DNA of 20,336 nucleotides from a virus, in IMG/VR virus record IMGVR_UViG_3300027728_000121, positions 1 through 20,336 of that record. One strand, given 5' to 3'. Each line of letters starts with the position of its first letter. Position 1 is the first letter of the stretch. This document shows, one piece after another, positions 1-6,302 of this stretch. The notes under the pieces are model-generated. The model saw nothing but the letters and a program-made list of their open reading frames with translations, ran no database searches and was not told where the DNA came from. Made by a program: the position numbers and the translations under genes.

Positions 1-2
1 AT

Positions 3-407
3 GTAAAACATAACCATAACGATTGTAGTTGGGACTATGTTGAAGAAGTAATGATAAGGGCTGAATTATTAAAACATCAATATGAACAAGACATAAAAGA
101 GGGTAAACTTAATTTAAGAAAAGTTAAGTGGGAACGATGGGTTGCTTCGGATGATTGTGTAACCTGCCCCATCTGTGTGACACTTCACAATTTAGGTTTC
201 CAAATTCAAGGTTCATTTTTCACTTACAGTTGGCCCGGAGGTAGTAAAGAAATAGAAATGCCACGATTCAAACAAGCGCATAGTTATGTTGGTGAGGGTC
301 GTTGGAAAAGTAGAAACGATGCGTGTAGATGTCGTAAAGAAACATTTATAAGTGACGCAAGGAATCCTAATTTACCAAAAATTAATCTAATCAAACCTTG
401 CGACTAA
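3..407 (+). CDS. Minor head protein, C-terminal part (Mu F / SPP1 gp7-like), 5' end outside window
   Basis: The reading frame is open from the left edge, so the ATG at 51 is probably internal and the gene starts outside the window. What is visible is a cysteine-rich C-terminus: a TCPIC pair, an aromatic and glycine-rich stretch, then DACRCR about 57 residues later. In Mu F / SPP1 gp7-type minor head proteins the C-terminus ends in a comparable CPIC...NCRC arrangement, thought to be a metal-binding knuckle. These proteins are present in few copies inside the head near the portal and help DNA exit or capsid assembly. Its place upstream of the scaffold and capsid genes fits. The N-terminal domain that defines the family cannot be seen, so the name rests on the cysteine pattern and context. 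The next gene starts two bases after the stop. Confidence 0.55.
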   Translation, partial: VKHNHNDCSWDYVEEVMIRAELLKHQYEQDIKEGKLNLRKVKWERWVASDDCVTCPICVTLHNLGFQIQGSFFTYSWPGGSKEIEMPRFKQAHSYVGEGRWKSRNDACRCRKETFISDARNPNLPKINLIKPCD

Positions 408-409
408 TT

Positions 410-901
410 ATGAACCCAATAGAAAAACTCAAATTTATAAAAAATATTAAGTTAGAAAGTTATAATGATTACCCACAAGGTGCTTCGGATAACGCAAAAA
501 ACGCATTAGAAAAAAATAGTGAGTTAGGAAATAAATGTGCTACAAGAGTTGGAAAAATAAGAGCAAATCAATTAGCAAATAGAGAAAATATATCAATTGA
601 TATTATAAAAAGGACTTTTTCATTTTTAAGTAGGGCTAAAACATATTCGGATGGTGAACCCGATTCTTGTGGCGTGATTTCATATAATATGTGGGGTGGT
701 GATGTTATGTTAAGATGGTGTGAGAATAAATTAGACGAACTTAATTTATCAAAGTATTTTTTTATTTTACCCACCCCTTCAACAGATGATACTGAGGATA
801 AATTTATATCAAGGTGTATGAGAAATAATAAAATGAAAATTGAGTTCCCCGATTATACACAGAGAACAGCAGTATGTTATAGTCAGTGGTCAAATAAATA
901 A
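410..901 (+). CDS. Conserved phage head-associated protein (two-module, function unknown)
   Basis: A 163-residue protein. The ATG at 410 is preferred over an in-frame TTG at 398, because it follows the upstream stop after two bases. Two blocks stand out. The first, roughly residues 12-100, has PQGASDNAKNAL, KCATRVGKIRANQLANRE, a helical stretch and CGVISYNMWGGD. The second, near the C-terminus, is EDKFISRCMRNN followed by FPDYTQRTAVCYSQW. I recall the same two blocks in many tailed-phage proteins encoded beside portal or head-protease genes, sometimes fused to a prohead protease. No protease catalytic residues are visible here. It sits between a minor head protein and the scaffold gene, so a role in head assembly is inferred. 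The biochemical function is unknown. Confidence 0.7.
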   Translation: MNPIEKLKFIKNIKLESYNDYPQGASDNAKNALEKNSELGNKCATRVGKIRANQLANRENISIDIIKRTFSFLSRAKTYSDGEPDSCGVISYNMWGGDVMLRWCENKLDELNLSKYFFILPTPSTDDTEDKFISRCMRNNKMKIEFPDYTQRTAVCYSQWSNK

Positions 902-907
902 ATTATT

Positions 908-937
908 TTTGACTATTGATTAATTAATAAATATTTA
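908..937 (+). promoter_or_regulatory. Promoter-like site before scaffold/capsid unit
   Basis: TTTG at 908-911 and a second TTG at 916-918 precede AATATTTA at 930-937, which ends 16 bases before the ATG at 954. This compares with the Bacteroidota boxes TTTG and TAnnTTTG, with an 18-base spacer from the first TTTG. Confidence 0.45.
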
Positions 938-953
938 CAAATAAAGCAACAAA

Positions 954-1547
954 ATGAAAAAAGAAATGACAACACTACAAAAAATCAAAGAAATGTTGGA
1001 ACTTAGTAAAGTTCAATATTCGTTAGCAAGAACAACTACTTCAAGTGGTGTAGTTGTTGAAACTGAGGGTGATTTTGAAATTGGTAAAGAAGTATTTGTA
1101 GTCGCAGAAGACGGCACAACTTCACCAGCACCCGATGGAGAACATACACTACCCGAACTTGGTATTATTATTCAAACTGAGGGTGGGGTTTGTATTGAAA
1201 TTGCGGAAATTTCATCAGAACAAGCAGAAGAAATTGTTGATGAGGCTGAATTAGCGGTAACACCAGAGGAACAAACGGCAATTATAACAGAAATTATGCA
1301 GATTTTAGACCCCCGTTTTGAACAAATGAATGCGATTCACGCACAACTTATGTTAAGAATTGATGAGTTAGAAGCAAAAATGAATGAGGGTATGATGTCA
1401 AAAGTAAATGAATTAACATCTAAGGTTGAACAATTATCAAAACAACCCGGTGAAAAATCAAAAACAACTATTGATGAATACAACAAAATTAAAAAACAAA
1501 CATTTGAAGATACAATCAATAAATTTCGTTCAATCAAAAGAAAATAA
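954..1547 (+). CDS. Probable capsid scaffolding protein
   Basis: A 197-residue acidic protein immediately upstream of the major capsid gene, the classic scaffold position. After a short helical N-terminus, residues about 27-85 form a beta-rich segment with VFVVAEDGTTSPAPDGEHTL and a following TEGGVCIEI strand, a pattern I associate with head scaffold or core proteins next to Bacteroidota-phage capsid genes. Residues about 95-165 are rich in E, Q, L and K with heptad-like spacing and probably form a coiled coil. The C-terminus is strongly basic (FRSIKRK), as in scaffolds that dock onto the capsid protein. No protease motif is seen. A transient role templating HK97-fold capsid assembly is inferred. 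Alternative: a head-decoration or tail-assembly protein. Confidence 0.65.
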   Translation: MKKEMTTLQKIKEMLELSKVQYSLARTTTSSGVVVETEGDFEIGKEVFVVAEDGTTSPAPDGEHTLPELGIIIQTEGGVCIEIAEISSEQAEEIVDEAELAVTPEEQTAIITEIMQILDPRFEQMNAIHAQLMLRIDELEAKMNEGMMSKVNELTSKVEQLSKQPGEKSKTTIDEYNKIKKQTFEDTINKFRSIKRK

Positions 1548-1614
1548 ATTTTTTTGAACAAATAAATAAAAACAAATATTCAAGAATAAATAAACATAAA
1601 AAAAAAATTAAGAA

Positions 1615-2517
1615 ATGGCACTAGTAGATAATACAGTATTTACCGGCAGAGACGCAGAAGGGTTTTACTCAGCGGCACTATTATCCGGACCGTCAAAATC
1701 AGTTTTGACACTAATCCCGAATGTAAAGTCAAAAATTAAATTGGCTTCTTTTGATTTGGGTAACATCCTTCAAGACGCTGACTGTACATTCACATCAAGT
1801 GGTGAAGGAACACTAGCACAAAAATCTTTTGAGGTATGTGCGATTAAAATTAACTTGGAGTATTGTAAAAGAACTTTTGAGACAAACTATTTATCTGAGC
1901 AACTAAGGGCAGGTTCAAACAACCCCGAAGTAATGCCAATATCTATGGAACAATATCTTTTAGATTTGACCGCTCGTAAAGTTTCTTCTGACTTGGAACA
2001 AATCGTATGGCAAGGTAATACAACTGGCGCGACATATCCAATTAATGTATGTGATGGTTTGATTTTCAAATTCTCTGCTGACACTAATGTTATCAAACCA
2101 AGTGGTTTTACTTTGAGTTTGACAAATATTATATCGGCTACTACATTAGTATATAACGCAATCCCTACGGCTGTATTTACAAAACCAGACCTTAAAATCT
2201 TTATGGGTGTGGCGGCTGCTAAACTTTACAGACAAGCGATTGCTGCGGCTTCATCTGAGGCTTACTATGTTGGGGCTAAAACACTTGACTTCTTAGGTAT
2301 TGAAATTATTGAAGCACCGGGAATGCCAGCGAACACTATTGTTGCGGGGGCATTGTCAAATATGTTCTTACTTACTGACTTAGAGTCTGATTTTGAAGAT
2401 GTTAGAATTATCCCTATGTTGGATGTTATCGGACAACCAACTGTAAGATTGATTGCTTCATTCAAATTCGGTGTAGATTATTACTTCGGTGCTGAAATTG
2501 TATATTTTAGACCATAA
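1615..2517 (+). CDS. Major capsid protein (HK97-like fold, Bacteroidota-phage type)
   Basis: A 300-residue protein forming the icosahedral shell. The diagnostic C-terminal half reads YYVGAKTLDFLGIEI, then EAPGMPANTIVA, then a TDLESDFEDV segment and a terminal FKFGVDYYFGAEIVYF strand. I recognise this order in the short major capsid proteins of Bacteroidota phages. The N-terminal region (about residues 60-150) is consistent with an N-arm and E-loop followed by the long spine helix. The length is typical of the family without a fused protease or delta domain. Codon use is richer in GC-ending and ACT/GCT codons than neighbouring genes, as expected for a highly expressed product. A terminator lies 18 bases after the stop, so this gene closes the head unit. 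No promoter-like element is seen in the 67-base gap after the scaffold gene; co-transcription is likely. Confidence 0.9.
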   Translation: MALVDNTVFTGRDAEGFYSAALLSGPSKSVLTLIPNVKSKIKLASFDLGNILQDADCTFTSSGEGTLAQKSFEVCAIKINLEYCKRTFETNYLSEQLRAGSNNPEVMPISMEQYLLDLTARKVSSDLEQIVWQGNTTGATYPINVCDGLIFKFSADTNVIKPSGFTLSLTNIISATTLVYNAIPTAVFTKPDLKIFMGVAAAKLYRQAIAAASSEAYYVGAKTLDFLGIEIIEAPGMPANTIVAGALSNMFLLTDLESDFEDVRIIPMLDVIGQPTVRLIASFKFGVDYYFGAEIVYFRP

Positions 2518-2534
2518 CCTTTACACAAAAAAAT

Positions 2535-2560
2535 GGGGGGTCACAAACCCCCCCTTTTTT
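2535..2560 (+). terminator. Rho-independent terminator after capsid gene
   Basis: GGGGGG (2535-2540), a 7-base loop and CCCCCC(C) from 2548, followed by six T. A flanking A tract upstream mirrors the T tract, so it could work in both directions. Confidence 0.85.
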
Positions 2561-2590
2561 AACAAATAAACTAATTAATAAAAATATAAA

Positions 2591-3142
2591 ATGGCGTGTC
2601 AATCGGACTTACTAAACGGCGGGATTTCACTTGGATGTGAACCTAACGCTGGTGGTGTAAAAAAAATATATATTACTGACGCTGTAAGTGTAACGGGTAT
2701 TACTCAAAATGCGGGTGGTATATTAGTTGCTAGTGGTGAGGTTATTAATAATATCGCAATGGCTACTAGTACATTCTTCTATAACTTTGAATTTAATAGG
2801 AATACTTCAAGTTATGTGGAAAGTGCGACTGTAAATTTAGAAAATGGAACAACTTTTTACACTCAAACAATTACTTTGGTTATCCCACGCAGGGAACAAA
2901 CAAAAAGAAATAAAATATTATTACTTGCGGCAGGACAAAAGAAACTAAACATTATAGTTCAAGATAGTAATGATTTATATTGGTTCTTTGGTCAATCTGA
3001 GGGTTGTATATTAACTGGAAATGAAGGTGGGTCGGGAACGGCAAAAACCGATTTGAACGGATATACTCTTACATTCACCGCTGAGGAACCAACATTAGCA
3101 CCCGAAGTGGATGCTACTGTTATTCCATCAATTGTTCAATAA
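2591..3142 (+). CDS. Probable major tail (tail tube-like) protein
   Basis: A 183-residue, beta-rich protein. Features typical of the tail-tube-like proteins of Bacteroidota siphophages are visible: the start MACQSDLLNGGISLGC, a following GGVKKIYI strand, a central FYNFEFNRNTSSYVES segment, an ENGTTFYTQTITLVIPRR strand, KRNKILLLAAGQKKLNIIVQD, then YWFFGQSEGCILTG and the C-terminal GYTLTFTAEEP strand. Such proteins polymerise into hexameric rings around the tape measure, which is not in this window. It is its own transcription unit between two strong terminators, although no clear nATATTTA element precedes it; the leader is simply A/T-rich. The assignment is by motif recall and position; an alternative is a minor virion protein. 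Confidence 0.7.
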   Translation: MACQSDLLNGGISLGCEPNAGGVKKIYITDAVSVTGITQNAGGILVASGEVINNIAMATSTFFYNFEFNRNTSSYVESATVNLENGTTFYTQTITLVIPRREQTKRNKILLLAAGQKKLNIIVQDSNDLYWFFGQSEGCILTGNEGGSGTAKTDLNGYTLTFTAEEPTLAPEVDATVIPSIVQ

Positions 3143-3166
3143 TCAATTTTTTCATATTAGATTAAG

Positions 3167-3194
3167 CCCCCTTCAAAAAAAGGGGGTTTTTTTT
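3167..3194 (+). terminator. Rho-independent terminator after tail-tube-like gene
   Basis: CCCCC (3167-3171), a 10-base A-rich loop, GGGGG (3182-3186) and eight T. Confidence 0.85.
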
Positions 3195-3222
3195 GTTTAA
3201 TGATTAAATTAGTATATATTTA
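3192..3222 (+). promoter_or_regulatory. Promoter-like site for cargo island
   Basis: TTTG at 3192-3195 overlaps the T run of the preceding terminator. A 19-base spacer leads to TATATTTA at 3215-3222, the best match in the window to the Bacteroidota TTTG / TAnnTTTG pair. The box ends 17 bases before the ATG at 3240. Confidence 0.55.
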
Positions 3223-3239
3223 TTATTAAAATAACATAT

Positions 3240-3543
3240 ATGGAAAAAATTAATTTACTTAAAGGAAACAATATTGACTTATTAAAAACACTTGAAAATA
3301 ACTCAATAGACAGCATTATTACTGACCCCCCTTATGGTTTATCATTTATGAATAAAAAGTGGGACTACGATGTTCCTAGTGTTGAATTTTGGAAGGAAGT
3401 ATATAGGGTATTAAAACCCGGAGGACATATATTAAGTTTCGGTGGGTTTTAACTTTATCGGAATGGAGATGGATGAAGATTACTTTAAAATTGCCGAAGC
3501 GAGAATAAATAATTTTGAACAATATAGAAAATTATTAAAATGA
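3240..3543 (+). pseudogene. DNA methyltransferase remnant (internal deletion plus frameshift)
   Basis: The first frame encodes 70 residues with the DPPYGL catalytic motif IV at 29-34, then VLKPGGHILSFGGF and a TAA at about 3450. The +1 frame continues at once with NFIGMEMDEDYFKIAEARI and runs to a TGA at 3541-3543. This second piece is the usual C-terminal end of beta-class (motif IV before motif I) N6-adenine or N4-cytosine methyltransferases. Missing between the two halves are the target-recognition region and the DPFxGSG SAM-binding motif. The joined product would be about 100 residues, against 200 or more for the family. A deletion that fused GGF to GFN out of frame explains this. No methylation activity is expected. 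A promoter-like site still lies in front. Confidence 0.8.
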
Positions 3544-3704
3544 AAAAAGTAAAACATAAAGATGCGATTTTCGTAATGAAAATTAACTCACAAAAAAAAC
3601 AACAAATACAATCGTATTGTAAAAGAAATGGATTATCATTAGCGAAACTTATTGATGTGTTTATAACAGATGTATTATTAACCGAAAAAGAATTTGAAAA
3701 ATAA
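3540..3704 (+). CDS. Small ribbon-helix-helix (Arc/CopG-like) DNA-binding protein
   Basis: A 54-residue protein whose ATG overlaps the TGA ending the methyltransferase remnant (ATGA, 3540-3543). The predicted order is a short strand (AIFVMKIN, about residues 9-16), a helix (SQKKQQIQSYCKRNG), a turn and a second helix (LSLAKLIDVFITDVLL). That is the ribbon-helix-helix pattern, in which a dimer inserts a two-stranded sheet into the major groove. The length matches phage Arc-type repressors. The coupling suggests it was co-transcribed with the methyltransferase, perhaps as its regulator. After the deletion it may be the only useful product of this unit. Fold assignment is by pattern only; no operator can be named. 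Confidence 0.6.
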   Translation: MKKVKHKDAIFVMKINSQKKQQIQSYCKRNGLSLAKLIDVFITDVLLTEKEFEK

Positions 3705-3714
3705 TTTTTTAGTA

Positions 3715-3746
3715 ATTGATACTTTTTTTAGATAGGTATATATTTA
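3715..3746 (+). promoter_or_regulatory. Promoter-like site before degenerate GIY-YIG gene
   Basis: ATTG at 3715-3718, a 20-base spacer, then TATATTTA at 3739-3746. The start codon is 29 bases further on. Confidence 0.5.
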
Positions 3747-3774
3747 TTAAATATAAACAAACAAAAAAAACAAA

Positions 3775-4128
3775 ATGGAAACACATAAAATAAGACCCGA
3801 TTATTTAGACGCCTACCATCAAGGTGGGGGATTTTATTATCCCGTGATAATTTATCAAATAATAAATGTAGAAAATGGAAAAAGATGGGTTGGTGAGACA
3901 TTCAATTTAGATGTTTCAAAATTCGGTCAATTGTTTTTATTAAAAAAACAACAACACCCTTCAAAAGAATTTATAGAGGATTATAATTTATATGGAGATA
4001 AAGTATTTCATTTTTCAATATTAGAAATTATTAAGGATATTGAAGAAGTCAGAGAAAAATTTAACTTCTATATTAATTTATTAAAACCCGAATATAATTT
4101 ACAAAATAAATTTAAGTTGATTGAATAA
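3775..4128 (+). CDS. Degenerate GIY-YIG domain protein
   Basis: A 117-residue protein with the outline of a GIY-YIG nuclease. IIYQIINVENGKRWVGE (residues 25-41) replaces the two signature tripeptides with IIY and WVG. NLYGDKVFHFSILE (71-84) matches the usual KYGxxxFxxxILE block, and FYINLLKPEYN (98-108) matches the YIxxxxPxYN block. The arginine and histidine expected after WVG are not visible, and the usual catalytic glutamate before the YI aligns with Phe96; Glu94 is nearby but two positions off. No NUMOD or other DNA-binding tail follows. Known family: phage homing endonucleases and related nucleases. Inferred: catalytically weak or inactive, possibly repurposed or decaying. It has its own promoter-like site and a downstream terminator. 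Confidence 0.6.
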   Translation: METHKIRPDYLDAYHQGGGFYYPVIIYQIINVENGKRWVGETFNLDVSKFGQLFLLKKQQHPSKEFIEDYNLYGDKVFHFSILEIIKDIEEVREKFNFYINLLKPEYNLQNKFKLIE

Positions 4129-4170
4129 GTAATATTTATATAAAAATTGGATTTATTTTTCTTTTGAAGA

Positions 4171-4199
4171 ACCCGTCACTGCTCCCGACGGGTTTTTTT
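4171..4199 (+). terminator. Rho-independent terminator closing the cargo island
   Basis: ACCCGTC (4171-4177), a 9-base loop, GACGGGT (4187-4193) and a run of T to 4199. An AATATTTA element at 4131-4138 lies just before it with no gene between. Confidence 0.85.
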
Positions 4200-4202
4200 A
4201 TA

Positions 4203-4226
4203 TTTGTTAATTGTATTTGATATTTA
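4203..4226 (+). promoter_or_regulatory. Promoter-like site for the portal unit
   Basis: TTTG at 4203-4206, a 12-base spacer and GATATTTA at 4219-4226, ending 12 bases before the ATG at 4239. Its layout is nearly identical to the site at 6263-6286. Confidence 0.45.
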
Positions 4227-4238
4227 TTGTAAAAACTT

Positions 4239-4595
4239 ATGATTGTCTTAAATAAAAATGAAAATAATGTAGTGGCTTTAACACTAACCGAAAAATTACC
4301 AGTTAGTTTTTCAGCAACACCCGTAGAATATTTATGGTGGTTTTCAAATGATGAGTCAAACTTTATAACGACAAACATTTACACGCCAGTTATAAATTCG
4401 TGGAGATATAATCAATTCAATATTAATATTTCGGGTGATACTGACCTAAATCAAGGTTTTTACGACTATCAAATTTACGCACAGATAAGTGGTTCAACTA
4501 ATACAGATATAACATTCAGTGGGGCTAGCCTTGTTGAAACTGGTAAAGTATTTATTAGTGGAAATAATCAAACAATTCAATCAGTATATTTATAA
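4239..4595 (+). CDS. Small conserved Bacteroidota-phage protein, function unknown
   Basis: A 118-residue beta-rich protein. It begins with a MIVLNKNENNVVALTLTEK strand pair, continues with an aromatic YLWWFSNDES segment, an SWRYNQFNI strand, GFYDYQIYAQ, and ends with LVETGKVFISG. This layout, especially the start and the closing 'E-GK' strand, recurs in short proteins encoded among the structural genes of Bacteroidota phages, usually labelled hypothetical. The sequence suggests a compact beta-sandwich and no enzyme motif. One base separates its stop from the portal ATG, so the two are translationally linked. A minor virion or assembly role is inferred only from this linkage. Confidence 0.6.
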   Translation: MIVLNKNENNVVALTLTEKLPVSFSATPVEYLWWFSNDESNFITTNIYTPVINSWRYNQFNINISGDTDLNQGFYDYQIYAQISGSTNTDITFSGASLVETGKVFISGNNQTIQSVYL

Positions 4596-4596
4596 T

Positions 4597-5763
4597 ATGG
4601 CACTATTAGATTTTTTATTCACAAAACAAAAAACTGAAACACCGCAACCAAAAGAAACACAACCAACTTATGTGGTGTCAGTAAATTTACAAAATTCAGA
4701 TTTCCCTAAAATCAAGGAAATAAAGAATAAGGATTGGGTTAATTTCGGAGATGATAATTTATATCCCGATACACTTATTGACTTATATAATTCATCTTCA
4801 ATTCATCAATCAATATTAACTCAAAAATCTAAAATGATTGCGGGAAATGGATATACATATGATGATACAACATTAACTGATATTGAAAAAGTTGAACTTC
4901 AAAAACTTCTAAAATATTTTGATAACGACAAATCAATTGATACATTTTTGGATTTAGTTAGTGGAGATTGGGAACTATTTGGTTCTATGTGTGTAGAAAT
5001 AATTTGGTCAAGGGATTTTAGTAAGGTTGTTCAATTCAAAAGAGTAAAACCTTCTTATATTCGTAGTGGAAAAATGAAGGATGGTAAAGTTGAAGAATAT
5101 TATTATTCAAATGATTGGTCAAACATAAGAGGTGTTCCCCCCGTTAGAATTGCGGCTTTTAATATTAATGATAAAGAAAATTATACTCAATTATTATATA
5201 TTAAAAAATATAATCCTAACACGGAATATTATGGTGTTCCAACATATACATCTGCCTTAAATTGGATTAAAGCAGATGCGGCAATAGCGGTATTTCACAA
5301 TATGAATATTACAAACGGATTTAACCCCGGTCTCGCTATACACTTTACTAAAAAACCCAACTCAATTGAAGAGCGTGAAACTATTGTTAATGAATTAAAG
5401 AGACAATATAGTGGAGCAAGAGCGGCTGGCAAACCATTAGTATTTTTTAGTGATGGGGTTGAAAATAAAACTACTATTGATACTATTTCACCATCTGACC
5501 TTGATAAACAATTTACAGTAATTGGGGAACAAATAGTAGTTCAGATATGTTCTGCTCACCGTATTGTTTCAACAGAATTAATGGCTATCGCAATTCCCGG
5601 TAAATTAGGTTCTGCTGATATATCAACCGCTTATAATATATTTGAATCAACTGTTATAGCACCCGAGCGTAGGGTTATTGAAACTTTAATGAATGATTTA
5701 TTTTTCTTAAATGGATTATCAGTTAATTTCAAATTAACACCCCTAAATATTTTGGAGGCTTAA
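4597..5763 (+). CDS. Portal protein
   Basis: A 388-residue portal, the dodecameric ring through which DNA enters and leaves the head. The ATG at 4597 (MALLDFLF) directly follows the upstream stop and is preferred over an in-frame start at 4519 inside the previous gene. Portal-like features: a DWVNFGDDNLYPDTLIDLYNSS block near residue 50, a repeated-helix clip/wing region, the long-range HNMNITNGFNPGLAIHF segment around residue 240, KRQYSGARAAGKPLVF, and a C-terminal helical region with the VVQICSAHRIVSTELMAI segment. The length is typical of HK97-type phage portals. The stop overlaps by one base the start of a homing endonuclease gene, an arrangement that keeps the portal intact. The terminase genes lie 3 kb downstream rather than next to it. 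Confidence 0.88.
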   Translation: MALLDFLFTKQKTETPQPKETQPTYVVSVNLQNSDFPKIKEIKNKDWVNFGDDNLYPDTLIDLYNSSSIHQSILTQKSKMIAGNGYTYDDTTLTDIEKVELQKLLKYFDNDKSIDTFLDLVSGDWELFGSMCVEIIWSRDFSKVVQFKRVKPSYIRSGKMKDGKVEEYYYSNDWSNIRGVPPVRIAAFNINDKENYTQLLYIKKYNPNTEYYGVPTYTSALNWIKADAAIAVFHNMNITNGFNPGLAIHFTKKPNSIEERETIVNELKRQYSGARAAGKPLVFFSDGVENKTTIDTISPSDLDKQFTVIGEQIVVQICSAHRIVSTELMAIAIPGKLGSADISTAYNIFESTVIAPERRVIETLMNDLFFLNGLSVNFKLTPLNILEA

Positions 5764-6188
5764 TGAACGAATATTATATCTATTTTCATATAAATAAGAC
5801 CACTGGTAAGGTTTTTTATGTTGGGAAGGGTAAAGATAGACGAGCGTGGAGAAAAGAGGGTAGAAGTTATTATTGGAACAATATTGTGAATAAATATGAA
5901 TATGAAATATATATTATCCACGAAAATTTATCTGAAAAAAGAGCGTTAGATTGGGAAAAATTATATATATCTATGTTTGGTAGAGAAAATCTTTGTAATT
6001 TGACTAATGGAGGTGAGGGAACAAGTGGAACAATTAGTTGGAATAAAGGAAAAAAACATACTAAGGAACATATTGAAAAAATGAAGGAAAAATTAAAGGG
6101 TAGGATTTTTTCCGATGAATGGAGAAAAAAATTATCAGAAGCCGCAAAAAAAAGGCATCAAAATATTTTACAAAACATAAATTTATAA
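5763..6188 (+). CDS. GIY-YIG homing endonuclease with NUMOD-type DNA-binding repeats
   Basis: A 141-residue protein that looks complete. The GIY-YIG nuclease domain (about 1-85) has YYIYF at residues 4-8, FYVGKG at 18-23, arginines 26/27 in the catalytic position, and WEKLYI at 64-69 with Glu65 as the metal ligand. CNLTNGGEGTSG is followed by SWNKGKKHTKEH and then FSDEWRKKLSEAAKKRH, two NUMOD3-like helical repeats that bind DNA in phage homing enzymes. Its ATG overlaps the portal stop (TAATG). Such free-standing enzymes cut related phage genomes lacking the gene and spread by repair. Target inferred: the corresponding portal/connector junction in relatives. Two terminators follow. Confidence 0.85.
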   Translation: MNEYYIYFHINKTTGKVFYVGKGKDRRAWRKEGRSYYWNNIVNKYEYEIYIIHENLSEKRALDWEKLYISMFGRENLCNLTNGGEGTSGTISWNKGKKHTKEHIEKMKEKLKGRIFSDEWRKKLSEAAKKRHQNILQNINL

Positions 6189-6196
6189 TTAATATT

Positions 6197-6216
6197 AAAC
6201 ATCAGATGTTTTTTTT
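6197..6216 (+). terminator. Weak first terminator after homing endonuclease
   Basis: AAACAT (6197-6202), loop CAG, ATGTTT and a T run to 6216. The stem is AT-rich, so it is less convincing than the next one. Confidence 0.4.
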
Positions 6217-6224
6217 GTTAGAGA

Positions 6225-6253
6225 CCCCCCGAAATATAGTAAGGGGGTTTTTT
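6225..6253 (+). terminator. Rho-independent terminator after portal unit
   Basis: CCCCCC (6225-6230), a 12-base loop, GGGGG (6243-6247) and six T. Confidence 0.85.
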
Positions 6254-6262
6254 GTTTTTATA

Positions 6263-6286
6263 TTTGATGTTTTTTTTTGATATTTA
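6263..6286 (+). promoter_or_regulatory. Promoter-like site before connector gene
   Basis: TTTG at 6263-6266, a 12-base spacer and GATATTTA at 6279-6286, 16 bases before the ATG at 6303. Aligned with 4201-4227, both read TATTTG, nine bases, TTTGATATTTAT (the last block with one mismatch-free copy in each). Confidence 0.45.
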
Positions 6287-6302
6287 TAAATAAACTGAAA
6301 TT

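Noticed and set aside
3448-3456. Programmed +1 frameshift (TTT TAA C) joining the methyltransferase halves
   Set aside because: The fused product would still lack the SAM-binding and target-recognition parts, so decay by deletion is simpler; kept only as a remark.
4519-4596. Upstream extension of the portal frame
   Set aside because: The extra 26 codons lie inside the preceding gene in another frame; the ATG at 4597 directly after that gene's stop fits the portal N-terminus.
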